From Hyalangium gracile (GTDB taxonomy: Bacteria > Myxococcota > Myxococcia > Myxococcales > Myxococcaceae), in contig NZ_JAHXBG010000024.1 of the NCBI RefSeq assembly GCF_020103725.1, positions 106,245 to 170,244 on the forward strand: DNA of 64,000 nt, written 5' to 3'. The notes beneath the pieces are model-generated. The model ran no database searches and had not been told where the DNA came from. It worked only from the letters and a program-made list of their open reading frames with translations. The position numbers were made by a program, and so were the translations under genes. Shown here piece after piece: positions 24,174-32,321 of the stretch (position 1 is its first letter; every line of letters starts with the position of its first letter).

Positions 24174-25748
24174 TCAATCGAGGACGCTCTCGTCCCAGGC
24201 GGTGACGACGGTCAGGTGCTGCTCGAAGGCCTTCTTGAGATCCACTGGCTCCAGCCGGACCTCGTTGGCCTGGGTCGGGCGCTTGGCGTCGTCATGAGGC
24301 ATGTGGGCGGAGACCCGCGCGAGCAGCCGTAACCCCCGAGGCGCCGCCAGCGTGGAGATCACGTACTCGCGGGACAGCTGGGCGCGCACCTTGTCGAGGA
24401 ACGGGGCGGGATCTCGAGACATGGCTCGGATGGCCTTCTGGCAGTTGCGACAGCAGTCCAGCGTCGAGAACATGTCGACGATGATGGCGTAGACCTTGTA
24501 GCCCTGGTTGGGCTGGTAGCCGTGGGCCACGAGCAACTCCTTGAGCAGCCGAGGTCCGTGCTCACGAAGCGCGGCGAGCACCCACTGCTCGCTGTGGAAG
24601 TAGACGTTCGAGAAGCCCATCCCGTTGAAGGCCGCGTTCGCTGCCTGGTAGGCCTGCTCGCCCTGCACGACATTCTCCCCTCGGTGCGTGTGGCCAGTCT
24701 GGAACGCACGAAAGTCGGTCTGCTGTTGCACGCTGCTCGCCAGGACTTCACGCCCGACGCCGTGGAGATCGGCTTGTTGCCGCTGGGTTCGGAGGGAGTG
24801 CTCGAGTCGAGTGCGCGCCACCCCCGCGGAGGCGGTGGCCGCGGTGAGCTTCTGCCCTACCAGAATGAGGGCGTCCTCCGAGCGCTGCTGGCGCTGCTTC
24901 ATCCGAGCGATCTTCTTGGAATCGGCATCCTTGTGCGCCTTCCCCTGCTTGAGGGCCGCCTCCGCCGTGGCGATCTTCTTCTTCAGATCCTTGATCGCCT
25001 TCTCGAGATCCTTCTTTCGCTCCTTCAGCGCGTTGAACTCCTTCACCACGAGGTGATCCGCGTGTCGCTGAAGGACGGTAGGGCGGTGCTCCGAGGCGTT
25101 GAGGATGCGGCCGCGCTCCGCGTCGTTCTTGATCCCACCGCTCGTGAAGATCGCGAACTCCTCCGAGGCCGTGAGGATCCGGAAGCGTTGCTGGGTCGGG
25201 TCGAAGTCCAGGTGTCCATGCACGTACCGCCGCTGGACGGTGTCTCGCTCCGCCTGGACGTCCAGATCGTCGTAGTGCGCCGTGACGTCGTAGCTCGGAT
25301 CACTCTTGCTGATCGGGAGCGTGTGCCGGTAGTGCGGCGCCGCCGAGACGATGGCGCCGAGCTCGACGACGCCGTGGTTCTTGTGGAACTCGGCGATGGA
25401 GAGACCGGAGTGCGAAGCCTGTCCCTTGAGCCCGAGCGTGCGGTGCGCCGTCGCGGGGATGTTCACCGTCTTCGAGGAAAGGCGCTTGCTGACGTACGAA
25501 GTCTGAAGCGCGCGAGTCCACACCAGGCCGGAGGTGCCTTCTCGGGCCACGAGCGGGGTGTTCCGCCCGTGGGTCGAGAGCACGTGCTGCACGTCTGCAT
25601 ACCGGTTGGCTGCCAGCGTGTAGGCAGTGCCGTTGTAGTTCCCCGCGCTGAGCCACGCCGCGAACTTGAAGCTGTTCCGGATGACGGGATTCGTTGCAAA
25701 CCACTGGAGGAACGCCGCCTGAAGCTCAGTGTCCGGGAGAGTGGCCAT
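24174..25748 (-). CDS. Large orphan protein with coiled coil and a C-terminal cytidine-deaminase-like domain
   Basis: 524 residues. Residues 1-230 are of unknown fold. Residues 235-325 are a strongly charged coiled coil (KERKKDLEKAIKDLKKKIA). Residues 370-485 carry a zinc-deaminase signature: H385-S-E387 in VYFHSEQWVLAAL and C433-x-x-C436 in LDCCRNCQKAI, with strands before and after (VYAIIVDMF, LRLLARVS). This HxE...CxxC arrangement is typical of the toxin/nucleic-acid branch of the deaminase superfamily. No signal peptide, no Hint/RHS/PAAR part and no apparent immunity gene beside it. Weak ribosome site; start ATG 25748. Toxin, base editor or anti-phage nucleotide deaminase are all open. 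Confidence 0.7.
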   Translation of the reverse strand: MATLPDTELQAAFLQWFATNPVIRNSFKFAAWLSAGNYNGTAYTLAANRYADVQHVLSTHGRNTPLVAREGTSGLVWTRALQTSYVSKRLSSKTVNIPATAHRTLGLKGQASHSGLSIAEFHKNHGVVELGAIVSAAPHYRHTLPISKSDPSYDVTAHYDDLDVQAERDTVQRRYVHGHLDFDPTQQRFRILTASEEFAIFTSGGIKNDAERGRILNASEHRPTVLQRHADHLVVKEFNALKERKKDLEKAIKDLKKKIATAEAALKQGKAHKDADSKKIARMKQRQQRSEDALILVGQKLTAATASAGVARTRLEHSLRTQRQQADLHGVGREVLASSVQQQTDFRAFQTGHTHRGENVVQGEQAYQAANAAFNGMGFSNVYFHSEQWVLAALREHGPRLLKELLVAHGYQPNQGYKVYAIIVDMFSTLDCCRNCQKAIRAMSRDPAPFLDKVRAQLSREYVISTLAAPRGLRLLARVSAHMPHDDAKRPTQANEVRLEPVDLKKAFEQHLTVVTAWDESVLD

Positions 25749-25785
25749 AGGCGGCTCATTCTAGCCCACCATCCCGGACTCGAGC

Positions 25786-26445
25786 TCAGCGCTCGTCCTC
25801 GCCCTCATCCTCCGCGAGGATCCGGTAGAGCGAGCGGCGCGTCTCCGCGAGCACCTTGCGCGCCTCGGCTGCCTGCGCGGGAGTGCCGCTGGTGGCGATC
25901 TGCATCGCGGCCGTGCCGATGATCCGCATCAGGTTCATGAAGTCGAGCATCCCTTCGCCCGCCGCGCTGCTCATGGACTCCCATGGGGCGGCGACCTCCT
26001 CCTTGTGCTCCTTCACGTAGCTCTGGCCCTGCTCGGTGAGCGTGAACACGCGGCCGCCGCCAGACTCCTGGACGCGCACCAGGCCCTCATCCTCGAGCTG
26101 CTGCAGGGCGGGGTAGACCGAGCCCGGGCTGGGACGCCACATGCCCTGACTGCGCTGCTCGAGCTCCTGCATGATCTGGTAGCCGTTGCGCGGCTGCTCC
26201 GCGAGCAGCGCCAGGATCCCTGCTCGCACGTCTCCGCGCCGCGCCCGAGGCCCCGGACGGGAGCGATCCCACGGGAAGCCACCTCGGCCGAACGGAGGAC
26301 CGAAGCCGAACGGGCCCCCGCGCCCGCCCGGCCCGTGCCCACGCCGACCCCCCATGGCCATTCGCTCGTGGGGATCGCAATCCGGGGACCCGAAGGGGCC
26401 TGGCCCGGGACGATGGAAGAAGTTCCAGAACGGTGCGCCGTGCAT
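25786..26445 (-). CDS. PadR-family transcriptional regulator
   Basis: 219 residues from ATG 26445 (AGAGGAG six bases upstream). Residues 1-68 are Gly/Arg/Pro/Phe-rich and disordered; residues 70-145 are a PadR winged helix (RAGILALLAEQPRNGYQIMQEL, WRPSPGSVYPALQQLEDEGLVRV, VFTLTEQGQSYV); a helical C-terminal dimerisation arm follows. PadR proteins repress transporter or detoxification genes, and the AT-rich dyad over its own promoter suggests autoregulation. Upstream of the deaminase-like gene on the same strand with 37 bp between, so co-transcription is possible. Confidence 0.92.
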   Translation of the reverse strand: MHGAPFWNFFHRPGPGPFGSPDCDPHERMAMGGRRGHGPGGRGGPFGFGPPFGRGGFPWDRSRPGPRARRGDVRAGILALLAEQPRNGYQIMQELEQRSQGMWRPSPGSVYPALQQLEDEGLVRVQESGGGRVFTLTEQGQSYVKEHKEEVAAPWESMSSAAGEGMLDFMNLMRIIGTAAMQIATSGTPAQAAEARKVLAETRRSLYRILAEDEGEDER

Positions 26446-26475
26446 GTGCGTCTCCTCTCGCGGCAAGTTAGCTCG

Positions 26476-26513
26476 CGATATGTAAAAGATATATCGAGAT
26501 AGCACGAAGTCAA
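26476..26513 (-). promoter_or_regulatory. PadR gene promoter with overlapping operator dyad
   Basis: On the minus strand TTGACT (26508-26513), a 16-base spacer and TATCTT (26486-26491) form a sigma-70-type promoter. CGATAT (26476-26481) and ATATCG (26491-26496) make an AT-rich dyad over the -10, a typical PadR operator position. The island stands out from the GC-rich surroundings. Confidence 0.65.
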
Positions 26514-26569
26514 GCCGTTCCGAGGAGCACACGGGCCTGGCCAAGGGCTCGTCTCCGAGCCCGCAACGC

Positions 26570-26605
26570 AAACGGCCGGGCCCCTGGAGAGGAGCACCGG
26601 CCGTT
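26570..26605 (-). terminator. Terminator-like hairpin after the aldolase gene
   Basis: Nine-base arms (26571-26579 and 26597-26605) are exact complements with a 17-base loop, 28 bases past the aldolase stop. On the minus strand TTTGCGTT follows, a weak U tract. Confidence 0.5.
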
Positions 26606-26632
26606 CGCGAGCAGTGACGCTCGAGCCTGGGT

Positions 26633-27556
26633 CTACGCCTTGCCGGCGAAGATGTTCATCACGTCCTTGAGCAGCTTGATGGACTCGTCGCGCGGACGCT
26701 GGAAGGCGTTGCGGCCCATGATGGAGCCGAAGCCGCCACCCTGGTGGATCTGCTTGATCTCCGCCAGCAGGTCCGCGGTGCCCTTGGACTCGCCGCCCGA
26801 GAAGATGACGATGCGCTTGCCGTTGAACGCCGAGCGCACCACCTCGCGCACGCGGTCGGCCATCGTCTGGGTGGCGATGCTGGCCTTGTCGAAGGCCTTC
26901 TTGGCCTCGGGCTGCTCGATGTGGTCCTGCGGCGGCTTCACCTTGATGATGTGCGCGCCGAGCTGGGCGCTGATCTGCGCCGCGTACGCCACCACGTCGA
27001 TGCCCGTCTCACCCTCCTTGGACATGTTGCCGCGGGGGTAGGCCCAGAGCACGGTGGGCAGGCCGTAGGACTTGGCCTCGGCGATGATGTCGCGCAGATC
27101 CTGGTACTGCTCGTTGCGCGCGCCCGAGCCCGGGTAGATGGTGTAGCCCACCGCCACGCAGCCCAGTCGCACCGCGTCCTTCACGGAGGACGTCACCGCG
27201 GACATGGGGTTGGCCACCTTGGCCAGCGAGTCCGAGTTGTTCACCTTGAGGATGAGGGGAATCTCCCCCATGTACTTGCCGGCGACGGCCTCCAGGAAGC
27301 CGAGCGGCGCCGCGTACGCGTTGCAGCCCGAGTCGATGGCCAGCTGGATGTGGTAGTCCGGATCGTACCCGGCGGGGTTCGGACCGAAGGAGCGCGCGGG
27401 GCCATGCTCGAAGCCCTGGTCCACCGGGAGGATGACCAGCTTGCCCGTGCCGGCCAGCGTGCCGGTGTTCAGCAGGCGCGCCAGGTTGGTGAGGGTGCCC
27501 GGGCTGTCGGACGGGTACCACGAGAGGATCTGCTTCACGCGATCGGTGTAGGCCAT
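26633..27556 (-). CDS. fbaB: Class I fructose-bisphosphate aldolase (DhnA/FbaB type)
   Basis: 307 residues from ATG 27556 (AAGGAG five bases upstream). LVILPVDQGFEHGPARSFGPNP and AYPRGNMSKEG are typical of DhnA-family class I aldolases; the Schiff-base lysine region is around AHIIKVKPP, with FSGGESKG binding the phosphate. It interconverts fructose 1,6-bisphosphate with glyceraldehyde 3-phosphate and dihydroxyacetone phosphate. A stand-alone gene. Confidence 0.93.
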   Translation of the reverse strand: MAYTDRVKQILSWYPSDSPGTLTNLARLLNTGTLAGTGKLVILPVDQGFEHGPARSFGPNPAGYDPDYHIQLAIDSGCNAYAAPLGFLEAVAGKYMGEIPLILKVNNSDSLAKVANPMSAVTSSVKDAVRLGCVAVGYTIYPGSGARNEQYQDLRDIIAEAKSYGLPTVLWAYPRGNMSKEGETGIDVVAYAAQISAQLGAHIIKVKPPQDHIEQPEAKKAFDKASIATQTMADRVREVVRSAFNGKRIVIFSGGESKGTADLLAEIKQIHQGGGFGSIMGRNAFQRPRDESIKLLKDVMNIFAGKA

Positions 27557-27813
27557 ACGACTCCTTGGTCTCGGGGCCGGGGCCATGGGGCCGGCCCGGT
27601 CGGAACGGCGCGGATTGTGCTTCTCACGTCGCGGAGCGCAAGGAGATCCGGCGAAAAAGTGTCAGCGCCCATACGCCCCGAGCCGCTCGGGCCAGGAAGG
27701 TTCCCCAGCGGCTGACGGGAAACATAAAGAAGCGGTGACGAGGCCCGCATGAAGAAGGATGCTGCTCCGCCGTGGCTCGTGCGAGCAGGCCGGGCCGCCA
27801 ACGAGGGCCATCG

Positions 27814-29400
27814 GTGAGACGGACAGTGCTGGGACATCTGGTGGGAGTAGGGCTGGCGCTCGCGGCCGGGACGGCCACGGCGCAGGGCGTTCCAGGAGCC
27901 GCGCAGGGCGCGCCCGCGCCAGCAGGGCAGGGTACCTCGGTTCCGACGCCGGCGGGGCAGGGCGCCTCGGTGCCGGTGCCAGGGACGCAGGGAGGCCAGA
28001 GCGCCACGCCCCAGGCCCAGGAGGCCGCCACCCAGGACGCGACCCGCTCCACCCAGCAGCAGGCGCAGGTATCGGAGGGGGCTCCGGCGCAGGCGGCGGA
28101 GCCGCTCACGCTCGCGCGGCTGGTGGAGCGCGCTCGCCGCTCGGACGCGCGCGTGGAGGAGGCGGAGGCGGAGCTGCGCAGGCTCCAGGCGCTCCAGCGC
28201 CAGGCCCACTGGGCGTGGTTCCCCAAGTTCGAGACCGTGGTGGGCTTCGGCGGCCCCACTCCCGAGGCGTACAACGACGGTTTGGGAGGGCCTCCCACGA
28301 CGGAGGCCTCGCGCGAGGGAGACCTGAACTTCGGCACGCTGGGCGTCACGTTCCGCGCCGAGGTCAACGCCCTGCTGCCCATCTACACCTTCGGCAAGCT
28401 CACGGCGCTGGAGAAGGCGGGGGACCAGGGCCCCATCATTGGCGCGGCCCTGCGAGAGCGGGCGCGAGACGAGGCCGGCTTCCAGGCCGCGCAGGCCTTC
28501 TATGGGTATCAGCTCGCGCGCTCAGGCCTCGCGCAGATCGAGGACGTGGGCAAGCGGTTGGAGGACGCCGGCAAGCGCATCAACGAGATGCTCGAGGAGG
28601 AGTCCCAGCAGGTCTCGAAGATCGACACGTACAAGGTGAACTTCTTCCGGCAGGTGGTGGCCGCTCGCCTCGCCGAGGCGCGGCAGGGGCAGGCCGTCGC
28701 GCTGGCGGCCATCCGCATGCTTGCGGGCGCGAAGCCCGACGAGCGGCTGGAGATCGCCGACGTGGAGCTCCCGCTGGAGGAGGAGTTCACTCCTCCCACG
28801 CTGGAGAAGGCGCTCACGCTGGCCGATCAGCACCGGCCCGAGCTGACGGCCCTCCAGGCCGGCATCGCGGCGCGCGAGCAGGAGGTCCTCATCCGAGAGC
28901 GCTCCTACTACCCGGACCTGGGCATCATCGGCTTCGCGCGGTACGCGTACACCACCAACGCCACGCCCCAGCGCTCTCCCTTCGCCGACGATCCCTACAA
29001 CGATCGCAGCGTGGGCATCGGCATCGCCGCGCGCGGCACCTTCGACATCCCCATCAAGAACGCACAGCTCGATCAGGCGCGAGCGGAGCTGGACAAGCTC
29101 AAGGCCCAGCAGCGGCTGCTCCAGGCCGCCATCCACCTGGAGGTGGCGAAGGTGCATGGCGAGCTGGTGAGCGCGCTCGAGCGCGCCCGGGCCTACTCGG
29201 AGGGAGAGAAGAACACCCGGCGCTGGGCCACCGCCGCCTATGCCGCCTTCGATCTGGGTACAGGCGACACCCGCGAGCTGATGGATGCCTTCACCGCGCT
29301 CGCTCAGGCCTCGGCCGAAAGGGCCAAGGGCTGGTTTGACGTGCGTGTGGGAATAGAAGCGCTGAACCGCGTCACCGGCACACCCCCCTCGGGGCCGTGA
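27814..29400 (+). CDS. TolC-family outer membrane efflux protein
   Basis: 528 residues from GTG 27814, which gives a clean signal peptide (VLGHLVGVGLALAAGTATAQ); GTG 27772 would prefix 14 residues. Residues 25-90 are a low-complexity stretch of PAPAGQG-like repeats, unusual in TolC proteins. From about 95 on the two-repeat TolC pattern is seen: LTLARLVERARRSDARVEEAEAELRRLQ..., and in the second half PTLEKALTLADQHRPELTALQAGI. Forms a trimeric outer-membrane channel with a periplasmic helical barrel. It is followed 60 bp later by mlaC, so it may serve as the outer-membrane partner in lipid export; that is inference. Confidence 0.88.
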   Translation: MRRTVLGHLVGVGLALAAGTATAQGVPGAAQGAPAPAGQGTSVPTPAGQGASVPVPGTQGGQSATPQAQEAATQDATRSTQQQAQVSEGAPAQAAEPLTLARLVERARRSDARVEEAEAELRRLQALQRQAHWAWFPKFETVVGFGGPTPEAYNDGLGGPPTTEASREGDLNFGTLGVTFRAEVNALLPIYTFGKLTALEKAGDQGPIIGAALRERARDEAGFQAAQAFYGYQLARSGLAQIEDVGKRLEDAGKRINEMLEEESQQVSKIDTYKVNFFRQVVAARLAEARQGQAVALAAIRMLAGAKPDERLEIADVELPLEEEFTPPTLEKALTLADQHRPELTALQAGIAAREQEVLIRERSYYPDLGIIGFARYAYTTNATPQRSPFADDPYNDRSVGIGIAARGTFDIPIKNAQLDQARAELDKLKAQQRLLQAAIHLEVAKVHGELVSALERARAYSEGEKNTRRWATAAYAAFDLGTGDTRELMDAFTALAQASAERAKGWFDVRVGIEALNRVTGTPPSGP

Positions 29401-29460
29401 ATAACGGACCGGTCCCTCCTGTCGTCTCTTCCGACATCCACACCTGGAGACTCGAAAACG

Positions 29461-30075
29461 ATGCTTGCACCTCTGATTGCCGCAACGCTGCTCGCCGCAA
29501 CGCCCGCGACGCCTCTCGACGTCGTCAAGGGGGGGTACTCGGATGTTCAGAAGGCCGCCAACGCGCCCGGAGCCACCGTCGATCAGCTCGCCAGCGTGGT
29601 GGAGAAGTTCGTCGATTTCGAGGAACTGGCGAAGCGGGCCCTCGGGAAGACCTGGGACACGCTCACTCCCGCCCAGCGCAAGGACTTCGCGGAGACCATG
29701 AAGGGCCTGCTGCGCGCCTCCTATGCCCAGAAGGCCCTCGGTCAGGCCAACGCGGACGTGAAGTATGGCAAGGAGGCCATCAAGGGTGACGAGGCCACCG
29801 TCAACACCACCGTCACCGTGAAGAAGGACCAGGTCCCCGTCGACTACCGGCTCTACAAGACGGCGGGGAAGGCGAGCACCTGGCGCATCTACGACGTCAT
29901 CACCGACGAGGTCTCCCTCGTGGAGACGTATGCCGGCCAGTTCCGCAAGCTGCTGGCCGACAAGGGGTTCGACGGCCTGCTCTCCACCTTGAAGAACAAG
30001 CGGGCGCAGCTGGAGAAGAACTCCCAGGCCTCCGCCAACGGGGCCGGCTCCCAGGCTCCGGCCACCAAGCAGTAG
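29461..30075 (+). CDS. mlaC: MlaC/Ttg2D-family phospholipid-binding protein
   Basis: 204 residues. Short signal sequence (MLAPLIAATLLAATPATP), then the family pattern VDQLASVVEKFVDFEELAKRALGKTWDTLTPAQRKDFAETMKGLL and VPVDYRLYKTAGKASTWRIYDVITDEVSLVETYAGQFRKLL. In known systems this soluble periplasmic protein shuttles phospholipid between the outer membrane and MlaD. It lies about 25 kb from mlaEFD in this window and beside a TolC-like gene rather than with the rest of the transporter. Confidence 0.93.
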   Translation: MLAPLIAATLLAATPATPLDVVKGGYSDVQKAANAPGATVDQLASVVEKFVDFEELAKRALGKTWDTLTPAQRKDFAETMKGLLRASYAQKALGQANADVKYGKEAIKGDEATVNTTVTVKKDQVPVDYRLYKTAGKASTWRIYDVITDEVSLVETYAGQFRKLLADKGFDGLLSTLKNKRAQLEKNSQASANGAGSQAPATKQ

Positions 30076-30084
30076 CGGGAGGCG

Positions 30085-31086
30085 TCAGCGCCCTCGGGCC
30101 TGAGAGTCCTGGCCCAGGGCGCTGGCCAGCCCCTGCGCGAGCGGAATGGCGGCGGTGAAGCCCAGCTCCTTCTCCGCCCGCTCCGGCGAGCAGGTCCACG
30201 CCGGGAAGCTCATCTCCCGGACCTTGTCCCGGTTGAGGATGGGAATGGTGCCCCGCACGCGCGCGGCCAGCTCCGAGCCCAGGCCCACCACGTAGCTGAC
30301 CGTCTCGGGCACCGGCACCACCGCCGGCTTCGCGCGGCCCATGGCCTGCGCGAGCGCCTGGCAGAAGTCCTCCCAGCGGTGCTCCGTGCCGTCCGACACC
30401 ATGTACACGCCCGCGGTGGGATCGTTCGGGCTCAGCGTCTGCCCGCGCTCGGTGGCCGCGAGCAGCGCCGTGCAGAGATCATCCACGTGGATGAGCGAGT
30501 AGTGCTTGGGGCCGAAGCCGCTCTTGAGCATCACCCCGAAGCGGGCCATGGGGAGCATGGACGGCAGGAACTCCTGGTCCCCCGGCCCGTACACGATGGG
30601 CGGGCGGACGATGACGGACGGAACCCGGTCGGCGAACTCGCGCACGGCCTGCTCACCGCCCAGCTTGCTGCGGCCATACAGCGACACCGGAGCCGGGGGC
30701 TCCTCCTCGCGCCGGGGGCGCCCCGGAATCGACGGCCCGGCGGCCGCCAGCGACGAGCAGTAGACGAGCCGGGGAGGAGAGGGCAGCTCCGCCATGGCCT
30801 TCACCAGCCGGCGCGTGCCCTCCGCGTTGCCCTGGAAGTAGCCCTCGGGCCCACGGGCCTTGGTGACGCCGGCCAGGTGCAGCACGCAGTCCACGCCCTT
30901 CACGGCCTCGGTGAGCCCCTCACCCGTGAGCAGATCGCCCACCGCGAAGCGGGCCCCGAGCGAGTCCAGCACTCCTCGCTTGGAGGTCCGGCGCACGAGC
31001 GCGGTGAGGGTGTCGCCCCGCTCGACGATGCGACGCGCGAGCCGCTGGCCGATGAACCCGGTGCTGCCGGTGAGGAGGATGTGCAC
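30085..31086 (-). CDS. cerR: NAD-dependent epimerase/dehydratase, probable 3-oxoceramide reductase CerR
   Basis: 333 residues, extended short-chain dehydrogenase. Cofactor motif TGSTGFIGQRLARR at residues 6-19, catalytic YxxxK (YGRSK), DLLTGEGL and HLAGVTK. The third gene of a run spt-bcerS-cerR. In Caulobacter (Stankeviciute and colleagues, 2022) an epimerase-like protein of this type, with Spt and a GNAT-like acyltransferase, makes bacterial ceramide and reduces the 3-oxo group. By order and neighbours this is the same set; the exact activity has not been tested here. Confidence 0.8.
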   Translation of the reverse strand: MHILLTGSTGFIGQRLARRIVERGDTLTALVRRTSKRGVLDSLGARFAVGDLLTGEGLTEAVKGVDCVLHLAGVTKARGPEGYFQGNAEGTRRLVKAMAELPSPPRLVYCSSLAAAGPSIPGRPRREEEPPAPVSLYGRSKLGGEQAVREFADRVPSVIVRPPIVYGPGDQEFLPSMLPMARFGVMLKSGFGPKHYSLIHVDDLCTALLAATERGQTLSPNDPTAGVYMVSDGTEHRWEDFCQALAQAMGRAKPAVVPVPETVSYVVGLGSELAARVRGTIPILNRDKVREMSFPAWTCSPERAEKELGFTAAIPLAQGLASALGQDSQARGR

Positions 31087-31136
31087 GATGAAACTCCGTG
31101 TCCGTGTCGGAAGTCAGGCGGCGCGCAGGGTAGCGC

Positions 31137-32315
31137 TCAGAGCGAGCGCTCGTAGATGCGGTGCGTCTTCGAGCGCTGGCCACCCATGGACTCGATGGCC
31201 CGGTTCACCAGGTGGTTGTCCTCGAGCGTCCAGGAGATCTCTCCGCCCTCGTAGCCGAGCTCACGCGCGGTGCGCAGCGTGTCCAGGTACAGGATGGCGT
31301 CCAGCCCCCGGCGGCGGTAGCCCTCCTTGATGCCGAGGGTGATGAGGCGCAGCCGGCGGATCTTCTTCGAGGCCAGCAGCATCTTCGTCAGGCCGATGGG
31401 CAGCCCGAAGGTCGTCAGCCGCCCGCCCGCCGCCTTGATCGCATGGTTGGCGTCCGGGATCGTCATGGAGAAGGCCACCGGCTCGCCCTTCACCTCGGCG
31501 ATCAGCAGCAGCCTCGGCTCGACGATCTGCTTCAGATCCCTGGCCAGGTGATCGAACTCGCGCTCCGTCATCGGTACGAAGCCCCAGTTCTTCTCCCAGG
31601 CCGCGTTGTAGATGCCCTTGATGAGGGACACCTCGGCCTCGAACCTCTTCAGATCCACCGAGCGCACGGTGACGCCCTCGCGCTGGCGGATCTTCTCGGC
31701 GATGCGCGCCACCTTCTCCGGCGCCGACACCGAGGCGGACAGCTCGAAGGACCACAGATCCTTGGCCTTGGTGAAGCCGTTGGCCTCGATCAGCGCGGCG
31801 TAGTAGGGCGGGTTGTACGTCGTCATGATCGCCGGCGGCTTGCCGAACCCGTCCACGAGCAGCCCGCACTCGTGGTTGGTCGAGAAGTTCATCGGCCCCA
31901 GGACCTTGACGAACCCCTTGGAGCGCAGCCACTCCGACGCGGCGTCGAACAGGGCCCGCGCCACTCCCGCGTCGTTGATGCACTCGAAGAGGCCGAAGAA
32001 GCCCTCGTTGGTGCCGTGGAAGTCGTTGTAGTGCGGGTCCTTCACCGCCGCGATGCGGCCCACCACCTGGCTTCCACGCCGCGCCAGGAACAGCTCCACC
32101 TCTCCGAACTCGAAGAAGGGGTTCTTCTTCGGATCGAGGAAGTCCTTGCGCTCCATCTCCAGGGGCGGCACCCAGTTCGGGTCGCCCTGGTAGATGGAGT
32201 ACGCCATGCGGATGAAGGCGAGTTTGTCCGCGCCGCTCCGCACCGGAGACACCGTCACGTCGGGAGGCACGGAGGGCAGGGGAGCGGCGGGCGATGGCTC
32301 GGCGGGCAGGGCCAT
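31137..32315 (-). CDS. bcerS: GNAT-fold acyltransferase, probable bacterial ceramide synthase
   Basis: 392 residues, one continuous frame. The pattern FIRMAYSIYQGDPNWVPPL...KDFLDPKKNPFFEFGEVELFLARRGSQVVGRI and LGPMNFSTNHECG is that of the large GNAT-like family which includes the Caulobacter bacterial ceramide synthase; the acyl-CoA region near ITLGIKEGYRRRGLDAILYL is typical. It would acylate 3-oxosphinganine, the product of Spt, to 3-oxoceramide. It follows spt by 6 bp and precedes cerR by 50 bp. Start ATG 32315. Confidence in ceramide synthase comes from context plus family. Confidence 0.8.
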   Translation of the reverse strand: MALPAEPSPAAPLPSVPPDVTVSPVRSGADKLAFIRMAYSIYQGDPNWVPPLEMERKDFLDPKKNPFFEFGEVELFLARRGSQVVGRIAAVKDPHYNDFHGTNEGFFGLFECINDAGVARALFDAASEWLRSKGFVKVLGPMNFSTNHECGLLVDGFGKPPAIMTTYNPPYYAALIEANGFTKAKDLWSFELSASVSAPEKVARIAEKIRQREGVTVRSVDLKRFEAEVSLIKGIYNAAWEKNWGFVPMTEREFDHLARDLKQIVEPRLLLIAEVKGEPVAFSMTIPDANHAIKAAGGRLTTFGLPIGLTKMLLASKKIRRLRLITLGIKEGYRRRGLDAILYLDTLRTARELGYEGGEISWTLEDNHLVNRAIESMGGQRSKTHRIYERSL

Positions 32316-32321
32316 GGGCGC

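Noticed and set aside
24167..24174. PTP-like phytase gene as an immunity protein to the deaminase
   Set aside because: It is convergent, on the opposite strand, and an enzyme family with its own substrate; immunity genes normally follow the toxin in the same direction.
27890..28060. GGGCAG-like repeats in the TolC leader as a CRISPR or insertion element
   Set aside because: They are imperfect, in frame and code for a Pro/Gln/Gly linker after the signal peptide.
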